From NCBI GenBank assembly GCA_029204225.1, contig CM055098.1, positions 13,559,815-13,623,814 on the forward strand: a stretch of 64,000 nt of DNA. Direction: 5' to 3'. The notes beneath the pieces were generated by a model that did not search any database, was not told where the DNA came from, and saw only the letters and a list, made by a program, of their open reading frames with translations. Shown piece by piece: positions 46,884 to 58,323 of the stretch; positions within the stretch are counted from its first letter, which is position 1, and each line of letters opens with the position of its first letter. Both the position numbers and the translations under genes were made by a program. This DNA is from Diphasiastrum complanatum (lineage: Eukaryota; Streptophyta; Lycopodiopsida; Lycopodiales; Lycopodiaceae).

Positions 46884-47212
46884 TCATTAAGAGTTATTGA
46901 TTGCTTAATCCAAAGACCTATCAAGTTCTAGATGTTAGATCTTGATCTAGATGTTTTACACTATGATTTAAGCAAGAGCAATGCATCAAATGATCAAACA
47001 CATGGATGAGAGGCCTCACATGTGTGGAGGACAGTACCTGCACTATCAATCATTAAGAGTTATTGATTGCTTAATCCAAAGACCTATCAAGTTCTAGATG
47101 TTAGATCTTGATCTAGATGTTTTACACTATGATTTAAGCAAGGGCAATGGATCAAATGATCAAACATATGGATGGGAGGCCTCACACGTGTGGAGGATAG
47201 TACCTGTACAAC
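46881..47212. repeat. Two tandem copies of a 166-bp unit
   Basis: Units 46881-47046 and 47047-47212 both begin CAATCATTAAGAG and are nearly identical. Unit 1 has CACATGTGTG (47017-47026) where unit 2 has CACACGTGTG (47183-47192), a C-to-T change in the CpG centre. Confidence 0.92.
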
Positions 47213-47819
47213 CTATTTACAAAGAGTAAAGTACATTAACTTACAAATGCATTTCATTCATCAAAACTCAAGACAAATGTGGAAATCTCAACAAAACTAG
47301 AATTTGCCAATCTCACATCAACTTGTTATTGATTTGGTTGATCCCTTTATAGATCAAGTACATCCATTAGCTGCCAACTATCAAGCAGACCTTCACACGT
47401 GTGAAGAGTGCCTAGTCATCAAGATCCACCAATGGGAGCCATATGTGCTAATTTCCCAAAGTTGACTATTCTCTTTGGCTAGAAAACAAAAAGCTAGTCT
47501 TCCACATTTATAGGAATACTCTCAATAAAATAGGATCTAATGGAATCTTCCTATCTTATCTTCTAGAAGATTATCCACACGTGTGAATGGTATCTTGACA
47601 TGTGTGAGTAATAACTCGTTCACATGGAAGTCCAATCTATTTACACAACGTTTGACCAATTTGACCATTTTCAAGATTCTACTCGAAGGTCAATTTCACA
47701 CTAGTGTAGATCAAGCTAAAATCAATCTAACTTTATAAAAATGACTTATGTACATTCTTTCACACGTGGGAATAGACTCCACATGTGTGAGATCCTATCA
47801 AGCTCAAATAACTTGAGAC
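47213..47819 (-). repeat. LTR-like non-coding sequence rich in ACGTG palindromes
   Basis: CACACGTGTG is at 47394-47403 (within CTTCACACGTGTGAAG) and 47576-47585; near-copies are at about 47598, 47759 and 47780. Together with the copia integrase scrap below it, this is probably LTR and leader material; termini could not be set. Confidence 0.5.
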
Positions 47820-48074
47820 CTACAAGGTACAACAAGTTGGAAGTGATATTTTAACATGAGACATGTATACTCTGTAGTATGCAAAATGTATATCATAGCC
47901 AACCAACAATTCTTGCTCCACCTTTTTGTCCAGCTTCTTCCTCTTCTTATCTGGTATGTGTGCATATGTTATACATCCAAAGATTTGAACGTAAGGTAGA
48001 TTTGGCTTGCTTCTCCGCCATACCTTATGTGGGTTAGTGTGTGTGAAGTTTTTAGCATGTGTGAACTTCACCAC
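47820..48074 (-). pseudogene. Copia integrase C-terminal fragment
   Basis: The minus frame reads VWRRSKPNLPYVQIFGC, TYAHIPDKKRKKLDKK and LLVGYDIHFAYYRVY, the conserved end of the copia integrase region. No other domain of this element adjoins it. Confidence 0.8.
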
Positions 48075-48117
48075 ACACCCTACATGATCTTACTGAGGTG
48101 TTGTGATTACACAAGAT

Positions 48118-48772
48118 TGATCAGAGAACAGTATACTTCAAGAATCTATGACAAGAGGACAATGGCATACATCTGATGTAAAAATCTAACTTCTCACTAT
48201 GAGAATTGAATGTCAGAGAAAATTCAAAGTGCTCAGTATGGAGAAAACAGCTTGCTCTCGGGTAAAGAGAGAAAATCAATGATTGAAAACTCAGGTAGAG
48301 AGAGATTGAGTCCAAAACACCAAAATCTCATTATTCACAATATGGCAAAACATGCCAAGCTTTTCTCACATGAGAGAGACTTGCATTCCTACAGTGGAGT
48401 TGCATGGAAAGTCCACTTAACTAAACTTATTCACCTACCAGAGATCCACATGTGTAACTGCATGCATGAATGTTGCATAACTGCATGTCAACTCATAAAA
48501 CTGTCTAGGCATGTGTAGATCATAGAAACCACTTTGCATGTTACATGCACTGATTGCATGTGGCTTGCATGCATATAATATGACATTTCATGCTATCTAA
48601 ACTTCTGCATGTCATCAAAATTGAATCTATCTAACACAAATCCGACCTATACTAGAAGGTCATGTGCTCAATTCACATACCTTTTACGTACAACATGAAA
48701 TTTAGTGGAAATAACCATGGGCATAGCCCCAATCTTGAGATAGGAAGATAATATTTTAATAATCTTCGCACT
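48118..48772 (-). repeat. 3' LTR of a minus-strand copia remnant
   Basis: On the minus strand TGCGAAGATTATT begins at 48772 right after a purine tract (TTAACGAG) and the RNase H end. The segment contains CTCTCTCTACC and CTTTACCCGAGAGC words like those of the E1/E2 LTRs. Its far end is only approximate. Confidence 0.55.
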
Positions 48773-48775
48773 CGT

Positions 48776-49561
48776 TAAAATTTATGTTCCTATCAACATA
48801 GACTTCGAAATTAGCCCAAGATAAGACCTCATCTTGGTAAAGACATTCTTGATATGGCTTGGTGAGAAGATCTGCAACACAATTTGTAGAATCAACATGC
48901 TCTAGTGAGATTTCTCTCCCAATGACTTTTTCTCTTACAAAATGATGAGCTACTTCAATGTGTTTGCTCCTTGTAACTGGGTTATTTGCAAGAGCTTGAG
49001 CAGAAATGTTGTCATTCTTGATAAATGGAAAATCTTTGTTTGCATAACACTTTAGCTCCAAAAGTAGCCTTTTGATCCATAAAACCTCCTTTGTTGTGGT
49101 TGTAAGAGATTTATACTCAGCTTCACAGGATGATAAGAAAATAGTTGTCTGCTTCTTTGATAGCCAAGAAACCAAATTCCCTCCAAGAAATATAGTGTAA
49201 GCACTTGTGGATTTTCTATCCAACCTGTCTCCAGCAAAAGCTTAGATCAGGCCTAGTCATTGTTAACCAAATAAGTGAGCCAATAAGACTCCTATAAAGA
49301 CTGATGTCTTCAAAGGATTTTTCAACATCTTTCATAGGAACTTTTACAGTGTGCTCCATAGGTGTATCTATGCCTTTACAATTTTCCATCTGGAATTTCT
49401 TGAGCATGGAAAGTGCATATCTACTTTGGCTTATAAATGCATGACCTTTCCAGAAATCTATTTCAAGGCCTAGAATATAGTGAAGAACTCCTAAGTCTTG
49501 CATCTTAAACTTAGTATCAAGTGCATGCTTAGTTTCTTCAACTAAATTCTCATTATTTCCA
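48776..49561 (-). pseudogene. Copia RT end and RNase H
   Basis: Minus-strand reading: NLVEETKHALDTKFKMQDLG (about 49555-49490), LHYILGLEIDFWKGHAF, then TRPDLSFC. After a frame change near 49220 comes RNase H: MDRKSTSAYTIFLGG, LSSCEAEYKSLTT and RSKHIEVAHHFVREKVIG, then VADLLTKPYQ. It is close to E1 in sequence. The catalytic RT part is missing, because LTR sequence of another element starts at about 49562. Confidence 0.88.
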
Positions 49562-49739
49562 TAAAAAGTTCAAATTCGAATCTCTCTCAAACTCGACTAC
49601 CAACTTTCCCACACTTTCAAAAAGTGTTTATTGAATGTATTTTAAACTAATATAACTTCAAAAAGTTTATCTTTAAGTCTAAAATGAGTTTTGGCCTCTT
49701 ATTGACAATTTACCAAAATATGACTAAACTAGCTGAAAT
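49562..49739 (-). repeat. LTR fragment related to the E4 LTR
   Basis: Starting at the minus-strand TGTGAGAGATTTC (49739), the sequence contains CAAAACTCATTTTAGAC and GAAAGTTGGTAG-like blocks that match the E4 LTR at 54600-54761. It separates RT from an unrelated integrase fragment. Confidence 0.65.
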
Positions 49740-50320
49740 CTCTCACACTTGATACCTTTGAGTAGGCCATCATGGATCTTGCAGCTTCCATGAGAGTCCT
49801 GTTCTTCCTCTCCACTACACCATTATGTTGTGTTGTATAGGCCATCATCTTCTTGTGAATAATGTCTCGACTTTTACAGAAGTCAATAAATTGGTTGGAG
49901 ATGTACTCTCCTCCTCTGTTAGTCCTGATCTGCTTGACTTTCCTCTCAGTCCACTTCTCAGCCCAGTTCAGATATTCTATAAATTTGTCAAGAGCTTCAG
50001 ATTTGTTGTGGATGAAGTAGACAAAAACAAACTTACTGTAATCATTGATAAAGGTAATGTAGTATCTTGATCCTCCGATAGACAATACGTCAAAGTGTTC
50101 GCAGATGTCTAAATGTATAAGCTCCAGAAGTTTCGTTGCTTTGAAGGAATCCTTCATGACATCTTTTCTTTGTTGCATGCATCACATGATATCAGGTTTA
50201 CATTTTTGATGCTCACTCCTGTGAATGCATCACTCTGACTTGTCTTGTACTATGCTAGTGGGTTCATGTGGTATACTCTCATGTGCCACAGAACGTCTGC
50301 AGACCCCTGAACTTGATGAG
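49740..50320 (-). pseudogene. Copia integrase fragment of a Tnt1-like element
   Basis: The zinc region at about 50300-50170 reads WHMRVYHMNPLAYY and LISCDACNKEKMS. After a frame change the core (50178-49729) reads YITFINDYSKFVFVYF, IRTNRGGEYISNQF and NGVVERKNRTLMEAARSM. The second catalytic Asp is replaced by Asn (RTNRGGEY instead of RTDNGGEY). It belongs to a different copia lineage from E1-E4. Confidence 0.85.
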
Positions 50321-50403
50321 CATGTTCTGTCAGTAGGCGTTCCTTCAATGTTACAGGTTTCTTCTTCGTTTGCCTTGTGTGATGAGCATATCACATTCCT
50401 TCT

Positions 50404-51533
50404 AAGGCCCTTATTTAGTCAAGAGTTTCTCTAATGCCTAAGGCATTAGATTATTTCCCATAGGTTGATTAGAAGTAACTTAAGCTTGGAATTTTAGCAC
50501 CAAAATTTTTATTTTAGACTTACGTACATGTGGAATTTCAACTCCTAGAATTTTGTAGCAGTATTGTGATTTCGAAGATGACCTTGAATTGGATGTGTCA
50601 AAATCTTGTAAGAATCAACTAACATTCTTGTCTATAAATTTGGTGTAAGTCTCTTGGCATTCCTATTGTCCAAGATTATCTATGAGATTATGCATTGACA
50701 AGCCATTGATGAGTCACAATGATAAGTGGTGGAATGTAGTCATTTTGATGGTGGTAATGTTTTGCTTTGAAGTTTTAACATAATTATCACTAATATTTCT
50801 ATTCAAGGTGTGGATTATCTTTATTATCCCAAAGACATGGAATAAAAGAATCTCTATGACCAAGGAACTCTGTGATATTTGCCATGGATTCTTGCACTAG
50901 CCACCTTCTGCCATGCTGCTTTGCTCTTTGTCTTATGAATCCTTTCAATGTTTTCATGAATTGTTCTCGAAAAAATATCTATCGCATATGGACAATTATT
51001 GTGTGTACATGTATAGGTAATACTATATCAATGAGAAAGTCATGAGAGTTTATATCATGTCCACATTTGGACTAATCTCTGGTTATTATCCTGTAAGGAG
51101 GTCAATAGGCCTACGTTGACCCATAAATCAAATATGTGTGAGAAAATAAGATCCATAACACACTTAATGGAGATACTTAGCTAAATTTAGGTGCACATCT
51201 AGATTCATCTACAAGCTAGAAATCAGGCATCTACCATGCTAGAACTTGAAAATACATGAAGATTGGATCAAAATCACTAAGATATGATATAACACTATCT
51301 ATTTCCATAAAACAATAGTAGTACATTGTCCTTCACACGTGTAAATCCAAGTACAACAAGAAAATTAGCATTCTACACACTAGAACTCACAATATCATGA
51401 GAAATATGAAAGAGATGGACATAGAATCAAAAGAGGAAAGTCCTCCACATAAAATGAGAACATGAAGATAGTTTTTCCATGCTAGTACATCTATTTATAA
51501 CATCCATAATGTCACTTGGCCACTTGCCCTAAA
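50404..51533 (-). repeat. Inverted copy of the LTR-like segment at 18705-19853
   Basis: Reverse-complementing this stretch gives sequence matching 18705-19853 over its length with small differences. It lacks the LTR start that the other copy has at 18469. CACACGTGTA is at about 51334. Confidence 0.88.
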
Positions 51534-51539
51534 ATGGCT

Positions 51540-52320
51540 GGAGCTGGCATCAACTACATTGCATGTCTGATCTGTGATTGTCACATGCATGCCTGCATCT
51601 GCTATCCTTACAATTGATAGCAGATCTTTCTACAGTGTCGACACATACAGGATGTTGTCTAGTCTTCTATCTCTGCCATTGGTGCTAAGCCAAAGTGCAC
51701 CAATGTCGCTCACCTTGTGTCATGATCCATCTCCTAGAACGATGTATCTAGAGTTGTTGATTTGTCGAAAGTCGGCGATCATCTGCCTTGTCATCACAAA
51801 GTGTGACGTAGCTCCTGAGTCAAGAACTATATCTTTAACATCAGACTGTGATGTAGCGCACACATCAGTGCATATATAAGCAATAGGACTTTAGCTAGCT
51901 CGATCCTCAGCCATCTTTGACGATTCGAGATCCTCCACGTATGATGTGTTGTTTGTGCTTTCCTTCCTGCTCTGCGTCTTCTTGTTTCTTGAGTTGTTGT
52001 AGCAATCCATGGCTGCATGACCTTTCTTGTGACAATGTATGCACTCAATTTTTAGACTCAACCAGCATTTATCCACTGTGTAATTGTCCCATCTGCATCT
52101 GTCGCATGTCTTCTTGTCGTTGCCTTATTGTCTGTTTCTTCCTTTCGATCTATCTTCTTGAGCTCCCTGCTTCTACTGGTTCTGATCTGATCTCCTTGTC
52201 GACTCCCTCTTAGGTTGAGCCTTCTTTTTTGACTGGTCTCTGTTGCTGTAGAGAGCTTGATCAGACTCGTTCTTGTCGTCATAGTGCTCTCTAGCTTCAA
52301 CTTCTTCCTTGATGTCAAAT
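51540..52320 (-). pseudogene. Copia gag end and protease
   Basis: From 52318 downward there is a basic gag region, then KCWLSLKIECIHCHKKGHAAMDC (one complete CCHC knuckle, a second partly lost), and after a stop the protease DIVLDSGATSHFVMTRQM at about 51835-51780. Further stops are at about 51722 and 51636. The same double knuckle and DSGATSH occur in the plus-strand remnant at 13.1-13.9 kb, so both come from one family. Confidence 0.8.
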
Positions 52321-52440
52321 TAGAAAGTAGTCATAAAGAATTTAAACGTTGATTATTGCTAATTTAACTCTCTCCCTCAATAATCAACATCTCACTTGGA
52401 CCATAACCTATGTTATTCATGGAACATACCTCCATGATAA
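52321..52440. other. Short non-coding join
   Basis: On the minus strand this lies just after the RNase H end (which stops at 52443) and before the gag piece. It contains CTCCCTCAATAATC, which may be polypurine tract and LTR start of the element above it. Confidence 0.4.
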
Positions 52441-53345
52441 TATTATACTTTAGTATTGACAAGTACAACAAAACCTAAAAGTCTCAAATTTGTCCTTAAG
52501 GATTTTGTAATTATATCAGCAAGTTGCAACATTGTAGAGCAATGCGTAATACTGATATCTTTTGATTTTAGCTTTTCACACACAAAATGATATTTTATTT
52601 CAATGTGTTTAGTTCTTGCGTGAAAGACTGAATTTTTGGCCAACTGCATCCCGCTTTGCCTATCACTGAAGATAATAGTAGGGTGTGTTGGCTTTGTACC
52701 AATCTCACTCAACAATCTTCGCAGCCAAACATCTTTTTGAGTAGCAGAACTTTATACTTAGCTTCTGTCGATAAAAGAGAAATGGTGTCCAACTTCTTAC
52801 TAGACCATGAAAAACAACCGCTTCCAAAGTTGAAAGCATACCCACTAGTTGACTTTCTATCATCTATATTGCTAGCCCAATTAGCATCAACATAACCTTG
52901 TAACCTAGGTAAAGTGTTTTGCTTCCTATAAACCAAGCCAAGGTTAGGTGTGCCCATCACGTACCTCAAGGTCCTTTTCGCTACTTTCCAATGATCCAAA
53001 GTGGGTGATGACATAAATTGACTAATCAAGCTCACATCATAACAATATCCGAATGAGTAGTTGTAAGATAAATCAAGCTTCCAACTAGTTGACGAAATAC
53101 TATAGCATCAACTTGACCACTATAGTGCCAACTTGACCACTACCATCCATACAAGTTTCTTACCAGCTTCGCATGGAGTGATGGAAGGTTTGCACTCTCT
53201 CTAGAATCTCACAAACATATTTGTTTTGACATAGCCTGATGTCATTGCCATTCTGCCATACTTCAACCTCAAGAAATAATGCATAAGATCTTGTCATCTC
53301 AGATTGCTTGAAGGCCAAAATACACTTCAATTCTTCAAGGCCCAC
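52441..53345 (-). pseudogene. Copia RT end and RNase H of another lineage
   Basis: RT end at 53345-53160: LEVEVWQNGNDIRLCQNKYV. A damaged stretch follows. RNase H (53035-52443) reads MSLISQFMSSPTLDHWKVAKRTLRY, GYVDANWASNIDDRKSTSGYAF, then LSTEAKYK and, after a frameshift at about 52715, NSVFHARTKHIEIKYHFVCEKL and ADIITKSL. The family differs from E1-E4 in motif details (STSGYAF). Confidence 0.85.
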
Positions 53346-54310
53346 TTCAGTTGAAGTTCATGTGGATTTTACGGCAATCCAATGGCTTATCTGGATTCAA
53401 TGGTCCATGTAGATTTGATCTCCATCGTCCATCCAGATGCCATGAGATCTGATGGTCCTGCACATTCTTGTGCACCAATCTGGATTCCTCCAGTCGTGAC
53501 CACTTTCAAAGCACTACTTGCTCCTCCTCCTCACCGCGCACGAGCTGTCTGCATCCCTCTCTCGGCCTCTTATTTTCTTTCTTCACCAAACACTTGATGA
53601 TCTGACAGGCTCTCTGATCCGCGACCAGTTATGGCTCTCTCACATCTACTACGTGCTACTAGGGCGCCCTCCACTAGCTCTTTATAGCTCCAAAATATGC
53701 TGAATACAGAGAGAAATCCGTGATTTATCATCTATAAACCCTAAACCAGGGTTTCTGCACCATTCTTGGCACTTAGTAGCCTTTGTACAGCTCTTCACAA
53801 GCAATTCTCTTGCTCTGAGGTTGCCCTACAGCAAGGAATCTGATACTTCAGACCGTTCATCAAACGGTGTCCGTTCAGATACACATCGATTCCAAACACC
53901 AAGCAACTACTTTACGAAATTTTTAGAATTCCGTTTCTCCAACTGATAGGCCTTCTCTGTGAGTCCTCACACGGTTTCACACCTAGCAAACCTCTGTATG
54001 CTAGAAATCATACACCAGTGTTTCACTTTCCGTCTCCAGCCCGCCGTATACCCCGAACTCTCATAAGACTTTATTTCACCCGAAGCTCTCTTCAACGATG
54101 ACACTGTACTGTGTGTGAAAGATTTCAGATCCTTAAGATCCAATCTACTTGAATAATCTTTGGTTAGAAAGAGAAATACACTACCAATCTCACCAATGTA
54201 GAAAAATCAGCATCTATACACAAAATGAGATGCAAACACCAATAGAACTTGATCAAACTTGAATGAAATGAAAAAGTACTGTTGTTGTTCGTACAAAACT
54301 AGAAAGCTAC
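53346..54310. other. Non-coding segment, LTR-like in part
   Basis: No supported gene. The stretch 53440-53600 is GC-richer and on the minus strand has TATAAAG at about 53680 followed by GA-rich sequence, as in an LTR promoter. No termini or duplication were found. Confidence 0.4.
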
Positions 54311-54761
54311 TGTATTTCACAAGTTTGGATCCAAAAATAACAAACATAGATCATTCTACACATAAAATTACAAGCAATCACCAAGATAGTGCACCAATGG
54401 ATAGTAGAATCCAAGAGAACCATGTATAAGCATGAAATGAGATAGAGAAGAGAGAAGATTGCTCTCTCCACGAGTTACATCCTTTTATAATAGGTCCAAA
54501 TCCTATTTGGCCACTTGGCTTTCCCACCAAAATGCTAACCCTACTAATTTTGGGTCTAGATTCAATGTACCCAACTATTCAAATTGAATCTACTCAAACT
54601 CACATTCTAACTTTCCCACACTTTCAAAAAGTGTCTATTCAAATGAATTTTAGCTAATGAACTTTAAAAAGTCAACCTCTAAGTTTAAAACAAGTTTTGG
54701 CCTCAATATGCCAAATATGGAAATATTGCAAAATGTGACGAAACTAGTTGAATCTTTCACA
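54311..54761 (-). repeat. 3' LTR of E4
   Basis: About 451 bp; on the minus strand TGTGAAAGATTC at 54761 to GTGAAATACA at 54311. It contains about 95 bp missing from the 5' copy. Confidence 0.8.
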
Positions 54762-54963
54762 CTCCCTCTTCAACTAGTTTTAGCATAGACTTTGATAATA
54801 CTCCAAGTGAAGTCCTATGCTTCATGAACAAGTCTTTTCCCAATGCTTTGGTGAAGATATCAGCTACACATTCCCTTGAAGACACATGTTGAAGCTCCAC
54901 CTCCTTTGCAATGACTCGCTCCCTCACAAAGTGATATTGTATATCAATATGTTTGCTCCTAGC
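54760..54963 (-). pseudogene. pol: RNase H tail of E4
   Basis: From YARSKHIDIQYHFVRERVI through ELQHVSSRECVADIFTKALG to SMLKLVEEGV, the C-terminal end of copia pol. Upstream of YARSKHI the open frame (to 55134) no longer resembles RNase H. Confidence 0.85.
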
Positions 54964-55832
54964 ATAGTTTTTGATAATAGAACTTTGATCCATCATAAGA
55001 ATGATATTCTTCTCGAGAATACACCTCCTTTCAATGATCATGTAATGCTCAAAATAGAAACAACCATAATTGATATAGAGAATAGTGTCCACTTGGGATG
55101 CTTCACTATTTCTTACATCAATTTTACATATCAAGATGTAACTAGAACATGAAGAATTAAATTATTCCACCATACTTCCAACTCTGAACTCTATGGAAAA
55201 ATACAGCAAACAAACAATAAATGTGAGTGATCAACTTTTGTTTGCATGTCTCCTCCTCCTTTGTCCTTTGTTGCCATGTATCCACCATGATACTCCATGA
55301 ATGAGCTTCCATCTCCATCTTGCCAAAAGATGCCATCAAGCCTTGATGACTTGGCCATGAATGAGTGACATAATGAGCCTCCAATAGCTTCATTTCCATC
55401 AGCAAAACCATCCAAGAATTCTAGTACAAACCCAATATCAAAACAATGCTCACGAATGTAGCTAGTTTTACCATATCTTGACAGTTTGCACACATCCACA
55501 TAAAATTGCTTAAACATGAGATAGAACAAGTAAAATAAACTTGAACAACACTTCCTTGCTGATCCTTTGAACTTACTTGAGTCTTCAATATGTTGTAAAA
55601 GTAGATCCATAATACCTTTGCCAACTACCTCTCCTTTGATGCTCTTGACTAGCTCCAAATTGCCAACTTCCCTTTTGACTAGTTGAAGCGCTTTGAGATC
55701 AACCTCTTGATCATCAACTTGATCATCAAAGTCATTGAACAAAATTTGTTTTCCAAATCCAATACTTGATTTTACAACAAGATAACATCCATCCACTTGC
55801 ATAGCTCCATCTACACAAGAAGATCCTCCAAA
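54964..55832 (-). other. Unrecognised sequence replacing RT and RNase H in E4
   Basis: A 227-codon open frame (55874-55191) begins in true RT sequence (MDLEYRSLMKSGTS) and then turns into sequence I do not recognise, for example VDDQEVDLKALQLVKREVGN and DGDGSSFMEYHGGYMATKDK. The second frame (55134-54964) is also unknown until the RNase H tail. The long open reading in an otherwise damaged element is striking. No known domain was found. Confidence 0.6.
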
Positions 55833-56204
55833 AGATGTTCCACTCTTCATAAGAGATCGATACTCAAGATCCATTGCTTGGATTCACTCCTCTTCTTTCC
55901 TTGCTTGATCTACACTTGTAGGCTCATCCAAAGAGGTTAGGAAAGCAACATAATTCCCAGAAACTACTTGCTTACCCTTTTGATCATATGTGAGCCTTGA
56001 AGGTACTTGTCTTTCTCTTGATGTTCTCCTTGGCTTTTGACTTGATGAAGGTCCATCATCACCACCATCCAAAGTAGGATCCTTCTCATCAACATCAAGA
56101 ATGTTAGATCCATCCACTCTACCATCAATCATGCTTGAAGACACCTTTGGAATGTTCCCCTCATAAAAAATGACATCTCTAGCAACAATTACTTTGTTAG
56201 TAGA
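55833..56204 (-). pseudogene. pol: Integrase-RT linker and RT start of E4
   Basis: Reads STNKVIVARDVIFYEGNIPKV, then GGDDGPSSSQKPRRTSRERQ and NYVAFLTSLDEPTSVDQARKEEE. A stop (TGA, about 55882-55884) then precedes WIQAMDLEYRSLMKSGT. It matches the plus-strand fragment at 1431-1700. Confidence 0.88.
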
Positions 56205-57080
56205 TGTCGTACTATACCCAACTTAATGGTTAAAGAACACAAAGAGTTTTAGAATATGTTAGAAACTTATGTCAATGCCAATCAAGAAGACAGATTAGAG
56301 ACTTAATTCTTTAAACAGGGACTGTCATCTCATATGTATACATACAACTTTATTTAATGATCATGCTAGACTGTACCAAAGATAGTCGTTATTTGAGTGC
56401 CGAAAAGAAAGTATTCGCAACAGACAAATAAGATGGTTTAAAGACAGTTCTTTAGAGCATGCTTTATGGAAACACAACAAATGACTATAATGCACTAGAG
56501 CATCTGTCTGATTAGAGAGTAATTCATGAAATGAATTAGAGATTGTTATCAGACTCAAGATCACTCACACTCAGCAGTGCAGAGAACAGAGATAAGAGAG
56601 AATAACTCATAGAGCTCTATTCACTTCTTCAATCTCTTACATAAGCATAAACTCTTCTCTCTCGATGATCGAGACTGAAGTGTGAGATCAATACATGTTC
56701 TACGGGGCGAACAAACACACCTCTAAAGCAACAGGTGCGTCGCTCCCATGAAAGGGTCTAGTTAACGATTAGACTGAAAATACGTTCAACTATACCATAG
56801 GAGGTATACTTAACTATGAGTTAAAGTTACTCTAGTTTATCATGTCTTTTCGTATCTAGTCGTTTCATATGGATGACCTAGTAAAGGTTGTCCAAGACAA
56901 TGTCTTTTCCTTTTAAAGGCCTTGCCCTTAATTACAAGGCAAGTACTTAGGAGATATATTCCCAAAAAATGACTTAGGCCTCTTCATGATTTATACTTAA
57001 CCAGCTCATATCTTCATTTTCGAGTATATCATGCCATATTTATGTTAATATTCAATTTTTAACATTTTCGTGGCATCACA
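56205..57080 (+). mobile_element. Nested insertion in E4, probable solo LTR
   Basis: An 876-bp segment, TGTCGTACTATACC to GGCATCACA, interrupts the E4 integrase end (YKVYIPS / TNKVIV). It is flanked by GTAGA (56200-56204) and ATAGA (57081-57085), a 5-bp duplication with one change. It has no coding sequence. The TG...CA ends and length suit a solo LTR. Confidence 0.8.
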
Positions 57081-58323
57081 ATAGAAGGAATGTAGACCTT
57101 ATAGGCTTTACTCACCTCACTATATCCAACAAAAATACCTCTTCTTGAAGATGGATCCTCCTTGGTCCTATCATCAAGAGTAATGTTGAAATAGCATGTG
57201 CATCCAAAGGTTCTTAGAAAGTTGACACTCGGCCTCCTCTTGAATAGCATCTCAAAAGGTTTCCTTCCATCCAAAATAGCACTCGGCCATCTATTGCACA
57301 AGAAATTGGCACACAACAACGCTTGATCCCAAAATGGTTTGTCAAGATTAGCACTTAACCTCATAGCTTTAGCACTTTCACATAAAGTCCTATTCTTCCT
57401 TTAAGCCACTCCATTTTGTTGTGGGGTCCTTGATGTTGTATACTCTCTCTTGATCTCATGCTCATCACAAAAGGCCTTGAGCTTGTTAGATATGTATTCA
57501 TCACCATTGTCACCTCTCAAGCACTTGATCTTTGTAGAAAATTGGTTCTCCCTTGCATTCTTGAACTTGACAAAGACATCATACACTTCATTCTTGCTCT
57601 TTAGTAGATAGATCCAACAAAATCTACTAAAATCATCAATGAATGTTACATACATATTAGCTCCACTATTGCTAATTGTAGTAAATCCATGAATATCCGA
57701 ATGTACAAGTTGAAAAGCTTTGTAGATCTAGAAATAGATCTAGTATAAGGTAGTCTATGTGACTTAGACAAAGCAGAAGTCTCACAAACATGCTTGACAC
57801 TACTTAAGGAACTTGGAAGACCAATCACAACCTTCTTCCTTGCCATTACCTCCAATGACTTGAAGCTGAGGTGTCCCATCCTTTTGTGCCAAACCTCTTG
57901 AATAGAAATCTGCTCCCTTGCAACACATCCAACTTGGTTAGCAATAACACAAGCATCAAGTTTGAACAACTTCCCTTGCCTTTTACCTTTTCCAATCAAG
58001 ACATCCTTCTTTTTTATCAAACAAGCATCTCCATCAAACTTCACCTTGAGGCCCTTACTTAGCATTTGACTCACACTAAGCAAATTCTTGGTAATAGATG
58101 GAATAAACAAGACATCCTCCAAATGAACATTCCTATTTGTAGAGAGAGAAATAGGAATTGTGCCAATCTCTTTGATTGCACACTCACCATCATTGGCCGT
58201 GTAGATCACCCTCTTGTCATCTTCATATGCCAACAAATAAGTGAAGTACTATTTGTGAAAGGTCATGTGTGAGCTTGCTCCACTATCAATCCACCAAGGA
58301 TCTAGATCTCCATCATTGGCAAG
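57081..58323 (-). pseudogene. pol: Protease and integrase of E4
   Basis: Protease WWIDSGASSHMTFHK then a stop at about 58250. Pre-integrase and zinc region in 58236-57646: VWHKRMGHLSFKS ... VCETSALSKSH, with the second Cys of the HHCC finger changed to Ser. After a frameshift at about 57720 the core follows (57655-57401): FIDDFSRFCWIYLL, CLRGDNGDEYIS and PQQNGVA, where a stop replaces the catalytic Glu codon region (GGCTTAAAG at about 57400). The C-part (57364-57085) reads FWDQALLCANFLCNRWPSA and RTFGCTCYFNI. Confidence 0.88.
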
